Counted from the first letter of the stretch, positions 26,519 through 35,564 are shown. The stretch: DNA of 64,000 nt from Hyphomicrobiales bacterium (GCA_900472175.1 UCHD01000014.1:62001-126000); one strand, 5' to 3'. The notes: generated by a model not told the origin, from the sequence alone. Numbers and translations: made by a program.

Positions 26519-27742
26519 ATGAACTTCGAGCGCGTGGCGGATTTCGATGTCGTGGTGGTTGGCGGTGGTATTGTCGGTCTGTCGACAGCCATGCAGCTAT
26601 CGCAGCGTTTTCCTGGCCTGACCATTGCCGTCCTGGAAAAGGAGCCGATGCTTGCCAGTCATCAGACCGGGCGCAACAGCGGCGTCATCCATGCCGGCGT
26701 TTATTACGAGCCTGGCAGCCTGAAGGCCAAATTCTGCCGGGAAGGCAGCGCTGCGACGATGCAGTTCTGCAAGGAACATGGCATCCGCTTCGAACAGCGC
26801 GGCAAAATGCTCGTGGCCACCCGGCCTGAAGAGTTGCCGCGCATGGAAAAGCTCCATGAGCGCGCTGCCGGCAACGGACTTGAGGTTCATCGGGTGAGCA
26901 AGGCCGAGCTGACCGAACGCGAACCGCACATTGCCGGTCTCGCGGCCCTCTTCGTTCCCGCTTCAGGGATCGTCGACTACGGCGAAATCACGCGCTGCAT
27001 GGGGGAGATTCTTATCGAGGCCGGTGGCACGATCATGACCGATGTCGAGGTTTCCCACATCGATGAACGTGCCGATGGCGTCGAGATCACCCTCGACACC
27101 GGCATGCTGCTCAGTGCCCGCCATGTCATCGTCTGCGCCGGCGTCAATGCCGACCGTCTCGCGCGCATGTGCGGCCTGGCAAAGGATATCGCGATCGTGC
27201 CTTTCCGCGGCGAATATTTCCGGCTCGGCGCCGACAAGAGCCGCATCGTCGAACACCTCATCTATCCCATCCCGGAACCATCATTGCCATTCCTCGGCGT
27301 ACACCTGACGCCGATGATCGGTGGCTTCGTGACGGTCGGTCCTAATGCCGTTCTCGCCTTTGCCCGCAATGGATACAGTTTTGGCAATATCGATCCCAAG
27401 GATCTCTGGGAAATGGTCCGCTTTCCTGGCTTTCGCCACGTCATGGCAAGCAACATGCGCTATGGACTGGGCGAGATGGCCAACTCATTGAGCCGCCGCC
27501 GCTACCTTGCGCTTTGCCAACGTTATTGCCCGGAGTTGGAGCTGGCAGATCTCAATCCGCATCCCGCCGGTATCCGCGCCCAGGCGGTCAGCCGCGACGG
27601 GCGGCTGTTGCATGATTTCCTGATCGAACGCACGGCACGCACGGTCCACGTCCTCAACGCCCCATCTCCGGCGGCCACCTCGGCTTTGCCGATCGGCAAA
27701 TACATCGCCACCATTGCCGAGGCACATTTCGGCTGTTCGTGA
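26519..27742 (+). CDS. lhgO: L-2-hydroxyglutarate oxidase
   Basis: A 407-residue FAD-dependent oxidase of the DAO superfamily. VVVVGGGIVGLSTA (11-24) is the FAD-binding Rossmann loop, followed by EKEPMLASHQTGRNSGVIHA, a stretch diagnostic of LhgO. GIVDYGEI and PNAVLAFARNGY are other family segments. It oxidises L-2-hydroxyglutarate to 2-oxoglutarate, passing electrons to the respiratory chain at the membrane. It starts 57 bases after the WecC-like gene on the same strand but is functionally unrelated to it, and converges on minCDE. Confidence 0.92.
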   Translation: MNFERVADFDVVVVGGGIVGLSTAMQLSQRFPGLTIAVLEKEPMLASHQTGRNSGVIHAGVYYEPGSLKAKFCREGSAATMQFCKEHGIRFEQRGKMLVATRPEELPRMEKLHERAAGNGLEVHRVSKAELTEREPHIAGLAALFVPASGIVDYGEITRCMGEILIEAGGTIMTDVEVSHIDERADGVEITLDTGMLLSARHVIVCAGVNADRLARMCGLAKDIAIVPFRGEYFRLGADKSRIVEHLIYPIPEPSLPFLGVHLTPMIGGFVTVGPNAVLAFARNGYSFGNIDPKDLWEMVRFPGFRHVMASNMRYGLGEMANSLSRRRYLALCQRYCPELELADLNPHPAGIRAQAVSRDGRLLHDFLIERTARTVHVLNAPSPAATSALPIGKYIATIAEAHFGCS

Positions 27743-27865
27743 TCCTCAATCATCGAATCCGGGCAAATCCGAAAGCGTCACAACGGGCTGCCTTCCCTAA
27801 ACTCATTTTCAGTCAGACTTTTAGGGCCCGTCTACGAATCCAGGGGCTATTAACTTGAGCATGTT

Positions 27866-27902
27866 CCCACGAATCCCCCGGCCCTCGCCGGGGATTCGTG
27901 GG
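27866..27902. terminator. Strong hairpin between lhgO and minE
   Basis: A 13-bp perfect outer stem (27866-27878 with 27890-27902) extends with one bulge into a GGC/GCC inner stem and a CCTC loop. It begins about 10 bases beyond the minE stop. There is no T-run, but the stem's strength and position between convergent genes suggest termination or 3'-end protection for both. Confidence 0.65.
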
Positions 27903-27911
27903 CGGCGGCCC

Positions 27912-28175
27912 TTAAGCCGCCTTCCTCGTCGCATCGAAGGGGATCTCAACATCGACGACGAGCGTCGAGACCTGGACACCGCGCTCCAGCTTTACACTGA
28001 CCTTTTCGCTATCGATCTCCATGTGTTTGGAAATGGCGCGAAGGATTTCGTCACGCAACTTGACGACAAGGTCCGAATCGCCGGCCGAGGCCCGTTCGTG
28101 CGCAAGCAGCACTTGCAGCCGCTCGCGGGCAGCGGGTGCGGATTGCGATCGGGAAAACAAACGGAAAAGGTTCAT
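27912..28175 (-). CDS. minE: Cell division topological specificity factor MinE
   Basis: An 87-residue MinE. MNLFRLFSR is the membrane-targeting N-terminus, RERLQVLLAHERAS (about 17-30) is the anti-MinCD/MinD-contact helix, and the C-terminal half (KVSVKLERGVQVSTLVVDVE) is the dimerising beta-alpha domain. It drives MinD off the membrane, giving the oscillation that keeps the MinC inhibitor from midcell. It overlaps the end of minD by four bases. The length is normal for the family. Confidence 0.96.
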   Translation of the reverse strand: MNLFRLFSRSQSAPAARERLQVLLAHERASAGDSDLVVKLRDEILRAISKHMEIDSEKVSVKLERGVQVSTLVVDVEIPFDATRKAA

Positions 28176-28987
28176 GCCGCTTTCCTTCCGAAGATCTTGC
28201 CGAACAGGCCGCGCTTTTCACCGGGAATGGTGATGGGCAGGGTTTCGCCCTTGAGCCTGCGCGTCGCATCGAAATAGGCCATCGCGGGAGCGCTGCGGCC
28301 ATCTGCCAGGGTCACGGGGGCGCCGACGTTGGACGCACGCAGCACATCCGTGCTTTCGGGAATGATGCCAAGGAGCGGAATCGACAGGATTTCCAGAACG
28401 TCGTCGACCTTGAGCATGTCGCCGCGCTCTGCGCGAGCGGCATCGTAGCGGGTCAAAAGCAGGTGCTTTTCGATCTGTTCGCCGTTTTCGGCTTTGAGGG
28501 TCTTTGAATCCAGAAGGCCGATGATGCGGTCGGAGTCGCGCACCGACGAAACCTCCGGGTTGGTCACGACGATAGCAACGTCGGCATGACGCATGGCGAG
28601 TGTCGCACCGCGCTCGATGCCTGCGGGACTATCGCAAATTACCCAGTCGAAGGCAGCCTTGAGCGCGGTAATGACCTTTTCGACGCCCTCGGGGGTGAGG
28701 TTATCCTTGTCGCGGGTTTGCGAGGCTGCAAGCAGGTAGAGTGTTTCGACGCGTTTGTCGCGGATCAGCGCCTGCGTCAGCTTGGCGTCGCCTTGGATGA
28801 CATTGACGAGATCGTAGACCACACGTCTTTCCGCTCCCATCACGAGATCGAGATTGCGCAGGCCGACATCAAAATCCACAACGACGACCTTGTCGCCGTT
28901 TTGCGCGAGCGCGGCGCCCAATGCTGCAGTCGAAGTCGTCTTGCCGACGCCGCCCTTGCCGGACGTGACCACGATTACCTTGCCCAT
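28172..28987 (-). CDS. minD: Septum site-determining protein MinD
   Basis: A 271-residue ATPase with the deviant Walker A GKGGVGKTT (10-18; K11 and K16). VVVDFDVGLRNLDLVMG holds the conserved Asp of Walker A', CDSPAGIE is the switch region, and the C-terminal GLFGKIFGRKAA is the amphipathic membrane-targeting helix. The ATG at 28987, with GGAGAGG upstream, is the family start; an upstream in-frame start at 28999 is not needed. It recruits MinC to the membrane and is released by MinE. It is coupled to minE by a four-base overlap. Confidence 0.97.
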   Translation of the reverse strand: MGKVIVVTSGKGGVGKTTSTAALGAALAQNGDKVVVVDFDVGLRNLDLVMGAERRVVYDLVNVIQGDAKLTQALIRDKRVETLYLLAASQTRDKDNLTPEGVEKVITALKAAFDWVICDSPAGIERGATLAMRHADVAIVVTNPEVSSVRDSDRIIGLLDSKTLKAENGEQIEKHLLLTRYDAARAERGDMLKVDDVLEILSIPLLGIIPESTDVLRASNVGAPVTLADGRSAPAMAYFDATRRLKGETLPITIPGEKRGLFGKIFGRKAA

Positions 28988-29023
28988 GTACCTCTCCAAT
29001 CAAACAGGAATATGTTTTTCGTT

Positions 29024-29749
29024 TCAGCTGAGCGCTTCCGCTCTGATGGTCTCGCCTTCAAGCCAGATCTGGACTGCCTTGCCGCGCAGCCTTGGATCCA
29101 TGTCTTCGGCGGTCTGGTAGAAACCGTCGATTGCGATCAATTCTGCTTCCAGCTTGCGGCAGAAGATCCGCGCCGATGTATTGCCCGTCGTTCCGGCCAT
29201 CGCTCGTCCGCGAAGCGCGCCATAGACATGGATCGATCCGCCGGCGACCACTTCCGCGCCGGATGCAACCGAGCCGACGATGGTTACATCCCCTTCGGGA
29301 TAGAAAATCGATTGCCCTGAACGAACCGGCTGGTTGACGACGATTGACGGCGTTGCTTTCGCCGGGGCCGGGCTGGCTGCGATGATGGTTTCGGCCGGAA
29401 GGACTGCTTCCGATTCCCCGGCGCTCGGCACTTCGACGTCCGAAGCCGGCCGTCCATCGGCCATTGCGGGGGGCAGGTCCGGGCCAAGCATCGAGGAGCG
29501 CGCGCCCTCGATCCCCATGATTCTGACCTTGCGCTCGCTCAATCGGCTGACGAGGTCGCGCAGTTGCACCCGATCGATCTCAAGTCCATCGACATCGAGC
29601 ACGATCGGCCGACGAAGGAAAAAGCCGGCGGAACGGGAGGCAAGCTCGTCCAGCCGGACAAGCCAGTCTTCCAGCGGCAATTCAGGGGTCAAAGCAAGAG
29701 CGAGGAAGGATCGTCCCTTGAGACGGATCGGCCGGGATTGTGTTAACAC
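29024..29749 (-). CDS. minC: Septum site-determining protein MinC
   Basis: A 241-residue MinC. The N-terminal domain (IRLKGRSFLALALTPELP onward) inhibits FtsZ assembly. After a Pro/Ala-rich linker (about 125-150) comes the C-terminal beta-helix that binds MinD (GDVTIVGSVASGAEVVAGGS, then HVYGALRGRAMAG). I chose the GTG at 29749, which matches the family N-terminus; the frame runs further up to 29887 but would then cover the CtrA box and non-conserved sequence. There is no clear ribosome-binding site before this GTG. It is the first gene of minCDE, 36 bases before minD. Confidence 0.9.
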   Translation of the reverse strand: MLTQSRPIRLKGRSFLALALTPELPLEDWLVRLDELASRSAGFFLRRPIVLDVDGLEIDRVQLRDLVSRLSERKVRIMGIEGARSSMLGPDLPPAMADGRPASDVEVPSAGESEAVLPAETIIAASPAPAKATPSIVVNQPVRSGQSIFYPEGDVTIVGSVASGAEVVAGGSIHVYGALRGRAMAGTTGNTSARIFCRKLEAELIAIDGFYQTAEDMDPRLRGKAVQIWLEGETIRAEALS

Positions 29750-30120
29750 ATCATTCAACTTGGTAAATTTTTCGTTGTCTTCGTGTAGCGAGGAAATGGT
29801 TAATGAAAGGTTAACGCGGTACGTTTGGGATCGTGTTTGACGACAAGGATTTTTCAGGGCGATTGCTCTTCGCACAACTCTTTCCACCGGAAACGATGGT
29901 TCTGCTAGATGCTGTTCAAAGGCCGCCTCTTTGGCCGCCGCTGCCGAGAAGAAAGAAATATCTCATCACCTACCGGACCGACTACAATGCTGCCTTTTCA
30001 AGGAAATAGCCCAGAAAAGCCAGAATCTCTGCGACTTTACGAAGAATCTTAAAAGCCAGAGGATGGACATCGCCACGCCAACGTAACGTCTCTGCTGAAG
30101 CCAGTGTGGTCATAACAACG
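29750..30120. other. Intergenic region upstream of minC
   Basis: A gap of about 370 bases containing the minC promoter region with the CtrA-type box. It also holds a 58-codon open frame (29833-30009, plus strand, GTG start, ending FSRK) that begins just past the box. Its codon use is less GC-biased at third positions than neighbouring genes and it has no strong ribosome-binding site, so I leave it uncalled. Nothing is seen at 30010-30120. Confidence 0.5.
29800..29815. promoter_or_regulatory. CtrA-binding box TTAA-N7-TTAAC upstream of minC
   Basis: Bases 29800-29803 (TTAA), a seven-base spacer, and 29811-29815 (TTAAC) match the alphaproteobacterial CtrA consensus exactly. It lies about 50 bases upstream of the minC start, a normal position for an activator or repressor site. 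Further GTTAAC half-sites occur at 29742-29747. CtrA control of min genes has been reported for Sinorhizobium; for this organism it is inferred. Confidence 0.7.
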
Positions 30121-31347
30121 TCACTCGGCACGTCCCAGCACCACATCCAGAAGCACATTTGCGCCGGCGCTCACATGGTATGGTTCGGCATATTCCCGGG
30201 GATTGTGGCTGATGCCCTTGCGGCAGGGAATGAAGATCATCGTGGCCGGTAGGCGTCTGGCCAGATTGAAGGCATCGTGGCCAGCGCCGGAGGTAACGCG
30301 TTGGAACGGTAGCTGGCGGTTGGAAGCACTTGTCCTGACCGCTTCGATCAGGTGCTGATCGAAGGCGATAACCGGCGAGTGCCATATAGGGCGCACCTGG
30401 AGCTCGACCTCGCCATGAGCTCGCCGGATCATTTCCAAGCCGTCCATCAATCGGCGGTGCATGTCGTCCAGTCCTGCCTCATCGGGATGCCTGAGATCGA
30501 CGGTCATATCGGCGCAGCCCGGAACGACATTGATCGAGCCGGGAGAAAGACATATCTTTCCGATGGTGCAGCGGGCGTCGGCGTTGATCCGGCCGATCGC
30601 CTGCACCAGCTGAATGATCTGTGTGAGCATCGGCACGGGATCCTTGCGCAGCGCCATCGGCACCGGCCCGGCATGGGTTTCCTCGCCAAGCACGGATAGT
30701 TCATACCAGCGGATACCCTGTCCGCCCGTGACGACGCCGATGGTTTTTTGGGCAGCTTCGAGGATCGGCCCCTGCTCGATATGCAGTTCGATATAGCAGT
30801 CTGCCTCGTCGAGACGAGGCACCGGATGGCTGTCATAGCCATGCCGCGCGATCTCGCCGGCAAGCGTGATGCCGGAGATATCACGGGCGGACAATGCGGT
30901 CTCCAGATCCAAACTGCCGCAGGCAACGCCAGATCCCATCATCGCAGGCTGGAACCGGCAGCCTTCCTCGTTGGTCCAGACGCAAAGCTCGATAGAGCGC
31001 GTGGTTTCAACCCCTCGGTCGTCCAGCGTTTCCAGCACTTCGAGGCCGGCGAGCACGCCGAGCACCCCATCGAACCGGCCGCCTGTCGGCTGGGTGTCGA
31101 GATGGCTGCCAATGAGAACTGGCGCGGCTTCAGGGTGACTGCCTGCACGGCGGACAAAGAGATTGCCAATGCGGTCGCGGCGGATTTTATAACCGCGGCT
31201 GAGGCACCACTTAAGAAACAAGGTGCGTCCTGCCTCGTCCTCATCCGACAGGGACTGCCGGCAGGAGCCGTTTTCCGGGATAGCGCCGATCTCGGCCATC
31301 GCCATCAACCGAGCCCACAACCTGTTGCCATCGATCGAATGCTGCAT
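30121..31347 (-). CDS. M20 family Zn-dependent amidohydrolase (N-carbamoyl-L-amino acid hydrolase/allantoate amidohydrolase type)
   Basis: A 408-residue M20 enzyme with all metal-site motifs: GSHLDTQ (H82, D84), GRFDG (D93), WTNEEG (E127, E128), ELHIEQGP (H189) and SHNPREY (H381). This set marks the HyuC/AmaB/AllC group, which hydrolyses N-carbamoyl amino acids, ureidoglycine-type compounds or allantoate. The ATG at 31347 fits the family start; the frame extends 11 codons upstream. It diverges from the aldehyde dehydrogenase gene. A decayed relative lies at 46144-47034. The exact substrate is not readable. Confidence 0.88.
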   Translation of the reverse strand: MQHSIDGNRLWARLMAMAEIGAIPENGSCRQSLSDEDEAGRTLFLKWCLSRGYKIRRDRIGNLFVRRAGSHPEAAPVLIGSHLDTQPTGGRFDGVLGVLAGLEVLETLDDRGVETTRSIELCVWTNEEGCRFQPAMMGSGVACGSLDLETALSARDISGITLAGEIARHGYDSHPVPRLDEADCYIELHIEQGPILEAAQKTIGVVTGGQGIRWYELSVLGEETHAGPVPMALRKDPVPMLTQIIQLVQAIGRINADARCTIGKICLSPGSINVVPGCADMTVDLRHPDEAGLDDMHRRLMDGLEMIRRAHGEVELQVRPIWHSPVIAFDQHLIEAVRTSASNRQLPFQRVTSGAGHDAFNLARRLPATMIFIPCRKGISHNPREYAEPYHVSAGANVLLDVVLGRAE

Positions 31348-31496
31348 GTTCAAACGTTCCTCGCCGCGCGTCTCTTTCATTACTCAGGCGGTTTTCCCGT
31401 CCGTCGAGGGGCTGCGCCAGTCACCCATGCGGGTGACTGTGGGTGCGGCCGCCGCCCCGCTACGATGGCCAATCACATCAATCTGGGACACTGGAC
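31348..31496. promoter_or_regulatory. Divergent promoter region
   Basis: About 150 bases between the divergent M20 amidohydrolase and aldehyde dehydrogenase genes. It should hold promoters for both. It contains a CACCCATGCGGGTG-like dyad near 31421-31435 that might be an operator; no confident -35/-10 pair is visible. Confidence 0.35.
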
Positions 31497-32996
31497 ATGG
31501 GCACGATTGCGGACACGAAATGGCATGGCCTCGCCGAAACAATTCGCCCGGAAACGCGGCTGCTGATCGATGGGCAGTTTCGCGCCGCGGTGAATGGCGA
31601 AACCCTGGCCTCGATCAATCCGGCCACAGGCGCCGTCATCGCAGAGGTCTCCTGTGGCGCGGCCTCCGACATCGACGCGGCCTGTGAGGCCGCCGTCAAG
31701 CGTTTTCGTCAAGGCGCGTGGTCGCGCTTGGCCCTGCGGCAGCGCGTCGAAATTCTCTCCCGGTTTGCTGATCTGATTGCCGAAAACTGCGACCTGCTCG
31801 CCGTTCTCGATACGCTTGAAATGGGTAAACCGATCGCGGAAATGTGCGCTATCGATGTGCCCGCCAGCGTGCTGACCATGCGTTTCATGGCCGAAAGCAT
31901 CGACAAGATCTCCGGCAGCGTTCCTGTTACCAATACCGATGCGCTTCACTATATCCTGCGTCAGCCGCTCGGCGTCATTGGCTGTATTACACCCTGGAAC
32001 TACCCGCTGATGATGGCAGTCTGGAAAATCGCTCCGGCGCTTGCGGCTGGAAACAGCGTGGTATTAAAACCCGCCGAGGACACAGCGCTGAGCGCGCTGG
32101 TGCTGGGGCGGCTGTTTCTTGAAGCCGGCGGACCGGATGGGGTCTTTAACGTCGTGCCGGGGCGTGGCGCTGTCGCCGGACAAGCCCTGGCGCTGTCGAT
32201 GCGGGTCGACAAGGTCGCGTTCACCGGTTCGACCGGGATTGGGCGGCAGATGTATCGTTATGCCGCGGATTCCAACCTCAAGGCGGTTTCGGCGGAGCTT
32301 GGCGGCAAGTCGCCACAGATCGTCTTACGCGATGTCGAGAACCTTTCGGCGGTGGCGGAAAAGGTCGCCGGCGGGCTGTTCGGTAACCAGGGAGAGGTCT
32401 GCTCGGCGGGCTCGCGCATTTTGGTTGACCGGGCCATTCACGATGAATTCTGCGATTTGCTGGTGGGGCATGCCGCCCGAAAATACCGCCCGGGCGATCC
32501 GCTGGACCCCACGACAACGATGGGGCCGCTGGTCAACAAAACACATCACGCCCGTGTGCAGGGTTATATCGACGGCGCCAGGACGGAGGGGGCAACGGCT
32601 ATTCTAGGTGGCGGCAGCTCCAAGGCAGAGACATCATGCTTCGTGGATCCTTGCCTGTTTACCGGCGTCAAGAGCCACATGACGATCGCCCGGGAGGAAG
32701 TTTTCGGACCTGTTGGTGCGATCATTCCGCATGATGGCCTGGAAGACGCCGTCAGAATTGCCAACAGCAGCCCCTATGGCCTCGCCGCCGGAATCTGGAC
32801 TTCGAATCTTGGCACCGCGCACCGCATCGCCCGCGATCTCGAATGTGGCATGGTCTGGGTCAATGGATACATGAACGGTGATATGAGCCAGCCGTGGGGA
32901 GGCTGGAAGCTTTCCGGCCACGGGCGGGACAAGTGCCTGCAGGCGCTGCTCGACAGCACCCAGTCGAAATCAGTCTGGGTGACGCTTGAGAGCTGA
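31497..32996 (+). CDS. NAD(P)-dependent aldehyde dehydrogenase
   Basis: A 499-residue class 3-type/PuuC-like aldehyde dehydrogenase. TPWNYP (N168) positions the oxyanion, ELGGKSP supplies the general base (E267), and GNQGEVCSAGSR holds the nucleophile C302; FTGSTGIGRQM binds the cofactor. The ATG at 31497 is the first in-frame start that matches the family. Members oxidise gamma-glutamyl-aminobutyraldehyde, betaine aldehyde or similar. With the agmatine/putrescine operon only a few kilobases away, 4-aminobutanal or a derivative is a plausible but unproven substrate. The exported amidohydrolase follows on the same strand. Confidence 0.9.
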   Translation: MGTIADTKWHGLAETIRPETRLLIDGQFRAAVNGETLASINPATGAVIAEVSCGAASDIDAACEAAVKRFRQGAWSRLALRQRVEILSRFADLIAENCDLLAVLDTLEMGKPIAEMCAIDVPASVLTMRFMAESIDKISGSVPVTNTDALHYILRQPLGVIGCITPWNYPLMMAVWKIAPALAAGNSVVLKPAEDTALSALVLGRLFLEAGGPDGVFNVVPGRGAVAGQALALSMRVDKVAFTGSTGIGRQMYRYAADSNLKAVSAELGGKSPQIVLRDVENLSAVAEKVAGGLFGNQGEVCSAGSRILVDRAIHDEFCDLLVGHAARKYRPGDPLDPTTTMGPLVNKTHHARVQGYIDGARTEGATAILGGGSSKAETSCFVDPCLFTGVKSHMTIAREEVFGPVGAIIPHDGLEDAVRIANSSPYGLAAGIWTSNLGTAHRIARDLECGMVWVNGYMNGDMSQPWGGWKLSGHGRDKCLQALLDSTQSKSVWVTLES

Positions 32997-33080
32997 GTGC
33001 CGGCCGCCCGTGCGAAAGTTGACCTGCATCGAGGAAGCGGACGTGTTAATCAGGATGCCAGTCAGGAAGGGGGCCTTTCG

Positions 33081-34787
33081 ATGGTCAGAGTTACCAACCG
33101 ATCACTGCAGGCGCTGACGGGTCTGTTGCTCGCAGCTTCGGCACTTTGCAGCACCGGCAACGCAGTGGCGCAAACCACGGTCGTTACCAATGCCAAGGTG
33201 CACACTATGAATGCGGCGGCGGCGCTTGCGGATGCGGTGGCGATCGACGGCAACGGCGTGATTATTGCAGTTGGCAACAAGGAAGCGGTTCTGGCGAAAG
33301 CCGGCAAAGGTGCGCGGGTTGTCGATCTCGGCGGCAAGACGCTTTTGCCCGGGTTCCAGGACACGCACGTCCATCTCGTCGAGGCAGGCGTAAACAGCAT
33401 CCTGTGTGAATTCGAGCCTTTCGCCTCGCTCGAAGAAACTGGAGCCACCGTTCGCGACTGTGCAAGCGAGAGCAAGGGCGAGTGGATCCTCGGCTCCGGC
33501 GTCAGCATGACCAATCTGCTCGATGAAACCGACGACCCCGTTGCAGTACTCGATGAGATATCCAGCGACAGGCCGATCCTGATACTCGACGATATCGGTC
33601 ATGGCGCCTGGGCCAACAGCGCTGCCCTGAAGGCGGCCGGCTACGATACGATCAAGGGCAATCCACCCGGCGGAATCATCCTGCGCAACAAAAAGACAGG
33701 CGCGCCGAACGGCATCGTGTTGGAAAATGCCCAGCAGAAACTGCGCAATCTTGCATTTCCCGATACGCCCGAGAATGTCGAGTTCGCCTATGAAAGCATG
33801 CTGCCGACGCTGAAGACGATGGCTGAAAACGGCATTACCACCGTCAGCGACGCCGGCGGCTTCTGGCCGCAGGGACATCTGAAGGCCTGGGAGATTGCCG
33901 AAAGGAAGGGCACGCTGACGGTTCGGGCCTCGAACGCAATCTATGTCTATCCCGATCTGCCATTCGAAGAGCAGGTTGCCAAGATGGTAAGCCTCTACAG
34001 CAACGATCCCAGCCGGTTGTTGAAGTTCAACCAGGCCAAAATTTATGTCGACGGCATTCTCGAGCAGCGCACCGGCGCCGTGCTCAAGCCCTATCTAAAG
34101 GGGCCGGGCATTGACCACGGGTTTGACGAAGGGTTCCTCTATTTCGACGAGCCGACGCTCAACCGCTATTCGAAAGTGCTGTCGGAAAAGGGTTTTAAGC
34201 TGCATTACCATGTCACCGGCGATCGTGGCGCTCGACTTGCACTCGATGCCATCCAGCAGTCTGATGCGAAACCGGGACCGCATCGCCTGACGCATATCTA
34301 TCTGCTCGACAAAGCCGACTATGGCCGCTTCAAGCAGACCGGTATTGTTGCCGATTTCCAGCTCGCGCCCAGCTCCCTCGATCCGGAGTATACAGATTTT
34401 ATCCGCAAGTTCATCGGTGACCGGGCCGATCATATGATGCCCGCTGGGACGCTCGAAAGAGATGGCGCTACGGTCGTAATGAGCAGCGATTTCGATGCCG
34501 ACGAGCTTTCGCCGTTGGTCAAGATTCAAGCAGCACTTCAGCGCGACAAGGACGGGGCGCCGGATGTGCAAACCGCCGTGAAATGGCTGACCGTCAATCC
34601 CGCCAAGCTCTTGAATCAGGATGAACGGACAGGAAGCATCGAGCCGGGCAAATTCGCGGATCTGGTCGTTCTCGACCAGGACATTTTCAATATTCCGGTC
34701 GAGGAAATTGGTGAGACCACCGTCAAGGCGACGCTTTTGCAGGGTAGGCCTGTCTATGATGCCGACGGACTGTTTTCGGCGAACTGA
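33081..34787 (+). CDS. Exported YtcJ-like metal-dependent amidohydrolase
   Basis: A 568-residue protein with a signal peptide (basic start, LTGLLLAASALCS core, cleavage near AVA at 26-30). The mature part has the amidohydrolase fold: LLPGFQDTHVHL carries the HxH metal motif, a Lys/His region follows (KIYVDGILE, LHYHVTGDRGARLA), and SSDFDADELSPL supplies the late Asp; WLTVNPAKLL and GKFADLVVLDQD close the composite beta-sandwich. This is the YtcJ/amidohydrolase 3 group. A strong ribosome-binding site (AGGAAGGGG) precedes the ATG at 33081. The periplasmic location is notable for this family. Its stop is three bases from the convergent LuxR-type gene. Confidence 0.85.
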   Translation: MVRVTNRSLQALTGLLLAASALCSTGNAVAQTTVVTNAKVHTMNAAAALADAVAIDGNGVIIAVGNKEAVLAKAGKGARVVDLGGKTLLPGFQDTHVHLVEAGVNSILCEFEPFASLEETGATVRDCASESKGEWILGSGVSMTNLLDETDDPVAVLDEISSDRPILILDDIGHGAWANSAALKAAGYDTIKGNPPGGIILRNKKTGAPNGIVLENAQQKLRNLAFPDTPENVEFAYESMLPTLKTMAENGITTVSDAGGFWPQGHLKAWEIAERKGTLTVRASNAIYVYPDLPFEEQVAKMVSLYSNDPSRLLKFNQAKIYVDGILEQRTGAVLKPYLKGPGIDHGFDEGFLYFDEPTLNRYSKVLSEKGFKLHYHVTGDRGARLALDAIQQSDAKPGPHRLTHIYLLDKADYGRFKQTGIVADFQLAPSSLDPEYTDFIRKFIGDRADHMMPAGTLERDGATVVMSSDFDADELSPLVKIQAALQRDKDGAPDVQTAVKWLTVNPAKLLNQDERTGSIEPGKFADLVVLDQDIFNIPVEEIGETTVKATLLQGRPVYDADGLFSAN

Positions 34788-34790
34788 CGC

Positions 34791-35564
34791 CTAGCCGGAT
34801 GCGCCACCGAGCAGGAGCGAGAACAGCTCGCCTTGGGAGGCGATGCCGAGCTTGGAATAGATCCGCTTGCGGTGGACCTTTACCGTTTCTGGGCTATTGC
34901 CGAGAATGCGGGCTATGCTCTTGGTCGAATGACCTTTCAGCATCAGCCGGATAACTTCAGATTCCCGCGTGCTGACCCGCATGCGTGATAGCCGGTCGAA
35001 GACGATGTCGGCCGCCGGCTCGCCATGCCCGGCCGATGATGCCGGCTGCGGCCAATGCTTGCGGCAGAGTTCGGAGATCACCGGCAGCAAGGCATCCAGA
35101 TGTGCCCGCGCGTCCGGCGCGACCCGGCATCCTTCGTGCCTTTGGCCCAGCGACAGCGCGATGGCGGTTCCCCTGGTGCTGCCGACCAGCATCACCACCT
35201 CATCGAGAAGGCCGGTTTCCGCATAGAACATGCGATAATATTCGCTGGTGCGAAAATCGTCCGGGGCGCATTCGTCAAGGCTCACGACACGGTCGCCGGG
35301 ATCGCTTCGGAACAGTCCGTAGAACGGGTCGAGCAGATAGGCAAAGCCGAGATAGGGACCGACGGTGCGTCTGGTCGCCTCCGGATCGAGATCGCTGTAG
35401 AGCTGCAGGGGCGGCTGGTCCTCGGAAAAAACCGAGACGAACAGGCTGTCGAAACCATAGACACCGAGGCAAAGCTGGCGCAGTGTAGCCGGAAAGGCCG
35501 GGCTGCCGATCGCCGCCACGGCCTCGCCGATGGATTTCATCTGTCCAAACGGAAATCCGGTCAT
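34791..35564 (-). CDS. LuxR-family transcriptional regulator of the agmatine locus
   Basis: A 257-residue regulator with a C-terminal LuxR/FixJ-type helix-turn-helix at about 197-250 (STRESEVIRLMLKGHSTKSI, then TVKVHRKRIYSKLGI). The N-terminal 170 residues form an uncharacterised sensor region; the invariant Trp/Asp pattern of acyl-homoserine-lactone pockets is not evident. It is the last gene of the minus-strand agmatine operon, 42 bases after aguA, so it probably responds to agmatine, putrescine or a product and controls this operon. Confidence 0.82.
   Translation of the reverse strand: MTGFPFGQMKSIGEAVAAIGSPAFPATLRQLCLGVYGFDSLFVSVFSEDQPPLQLYSDLDPEATRRTVGPYLGFAYLLDPFYGLFRSDPGDRVVSLDECAPDDFRTSEYYRMFYAETGLLDEVVMLVGSTRGTAIALSLGQRHEGCRVAPDARAHLDALLPVISELCRKHWPQPASSAGHGEPAADIVFDRLSRMRVSTRESEVIRLMLKGHSTKSIARILGNSPETVKVHRKRIYSKLGIASQGELFSLLLGGASG

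Noticed and set aside
29750-29887. 46-residue N-terminal extension of minC
   Set aside because: The extension is not MinC-like and would cover the CtrA box; the family N-terminus fits the GTG at 29749.
34791-35564. Quorum-sensing LuxR (acyl-homoserine-lactone receptor)
   Set aside because: Only the DNA-binding domain is typical; the N-terminal part lacks an evident lactone-pocket pattern and there is no luxI-type synthase nearby.
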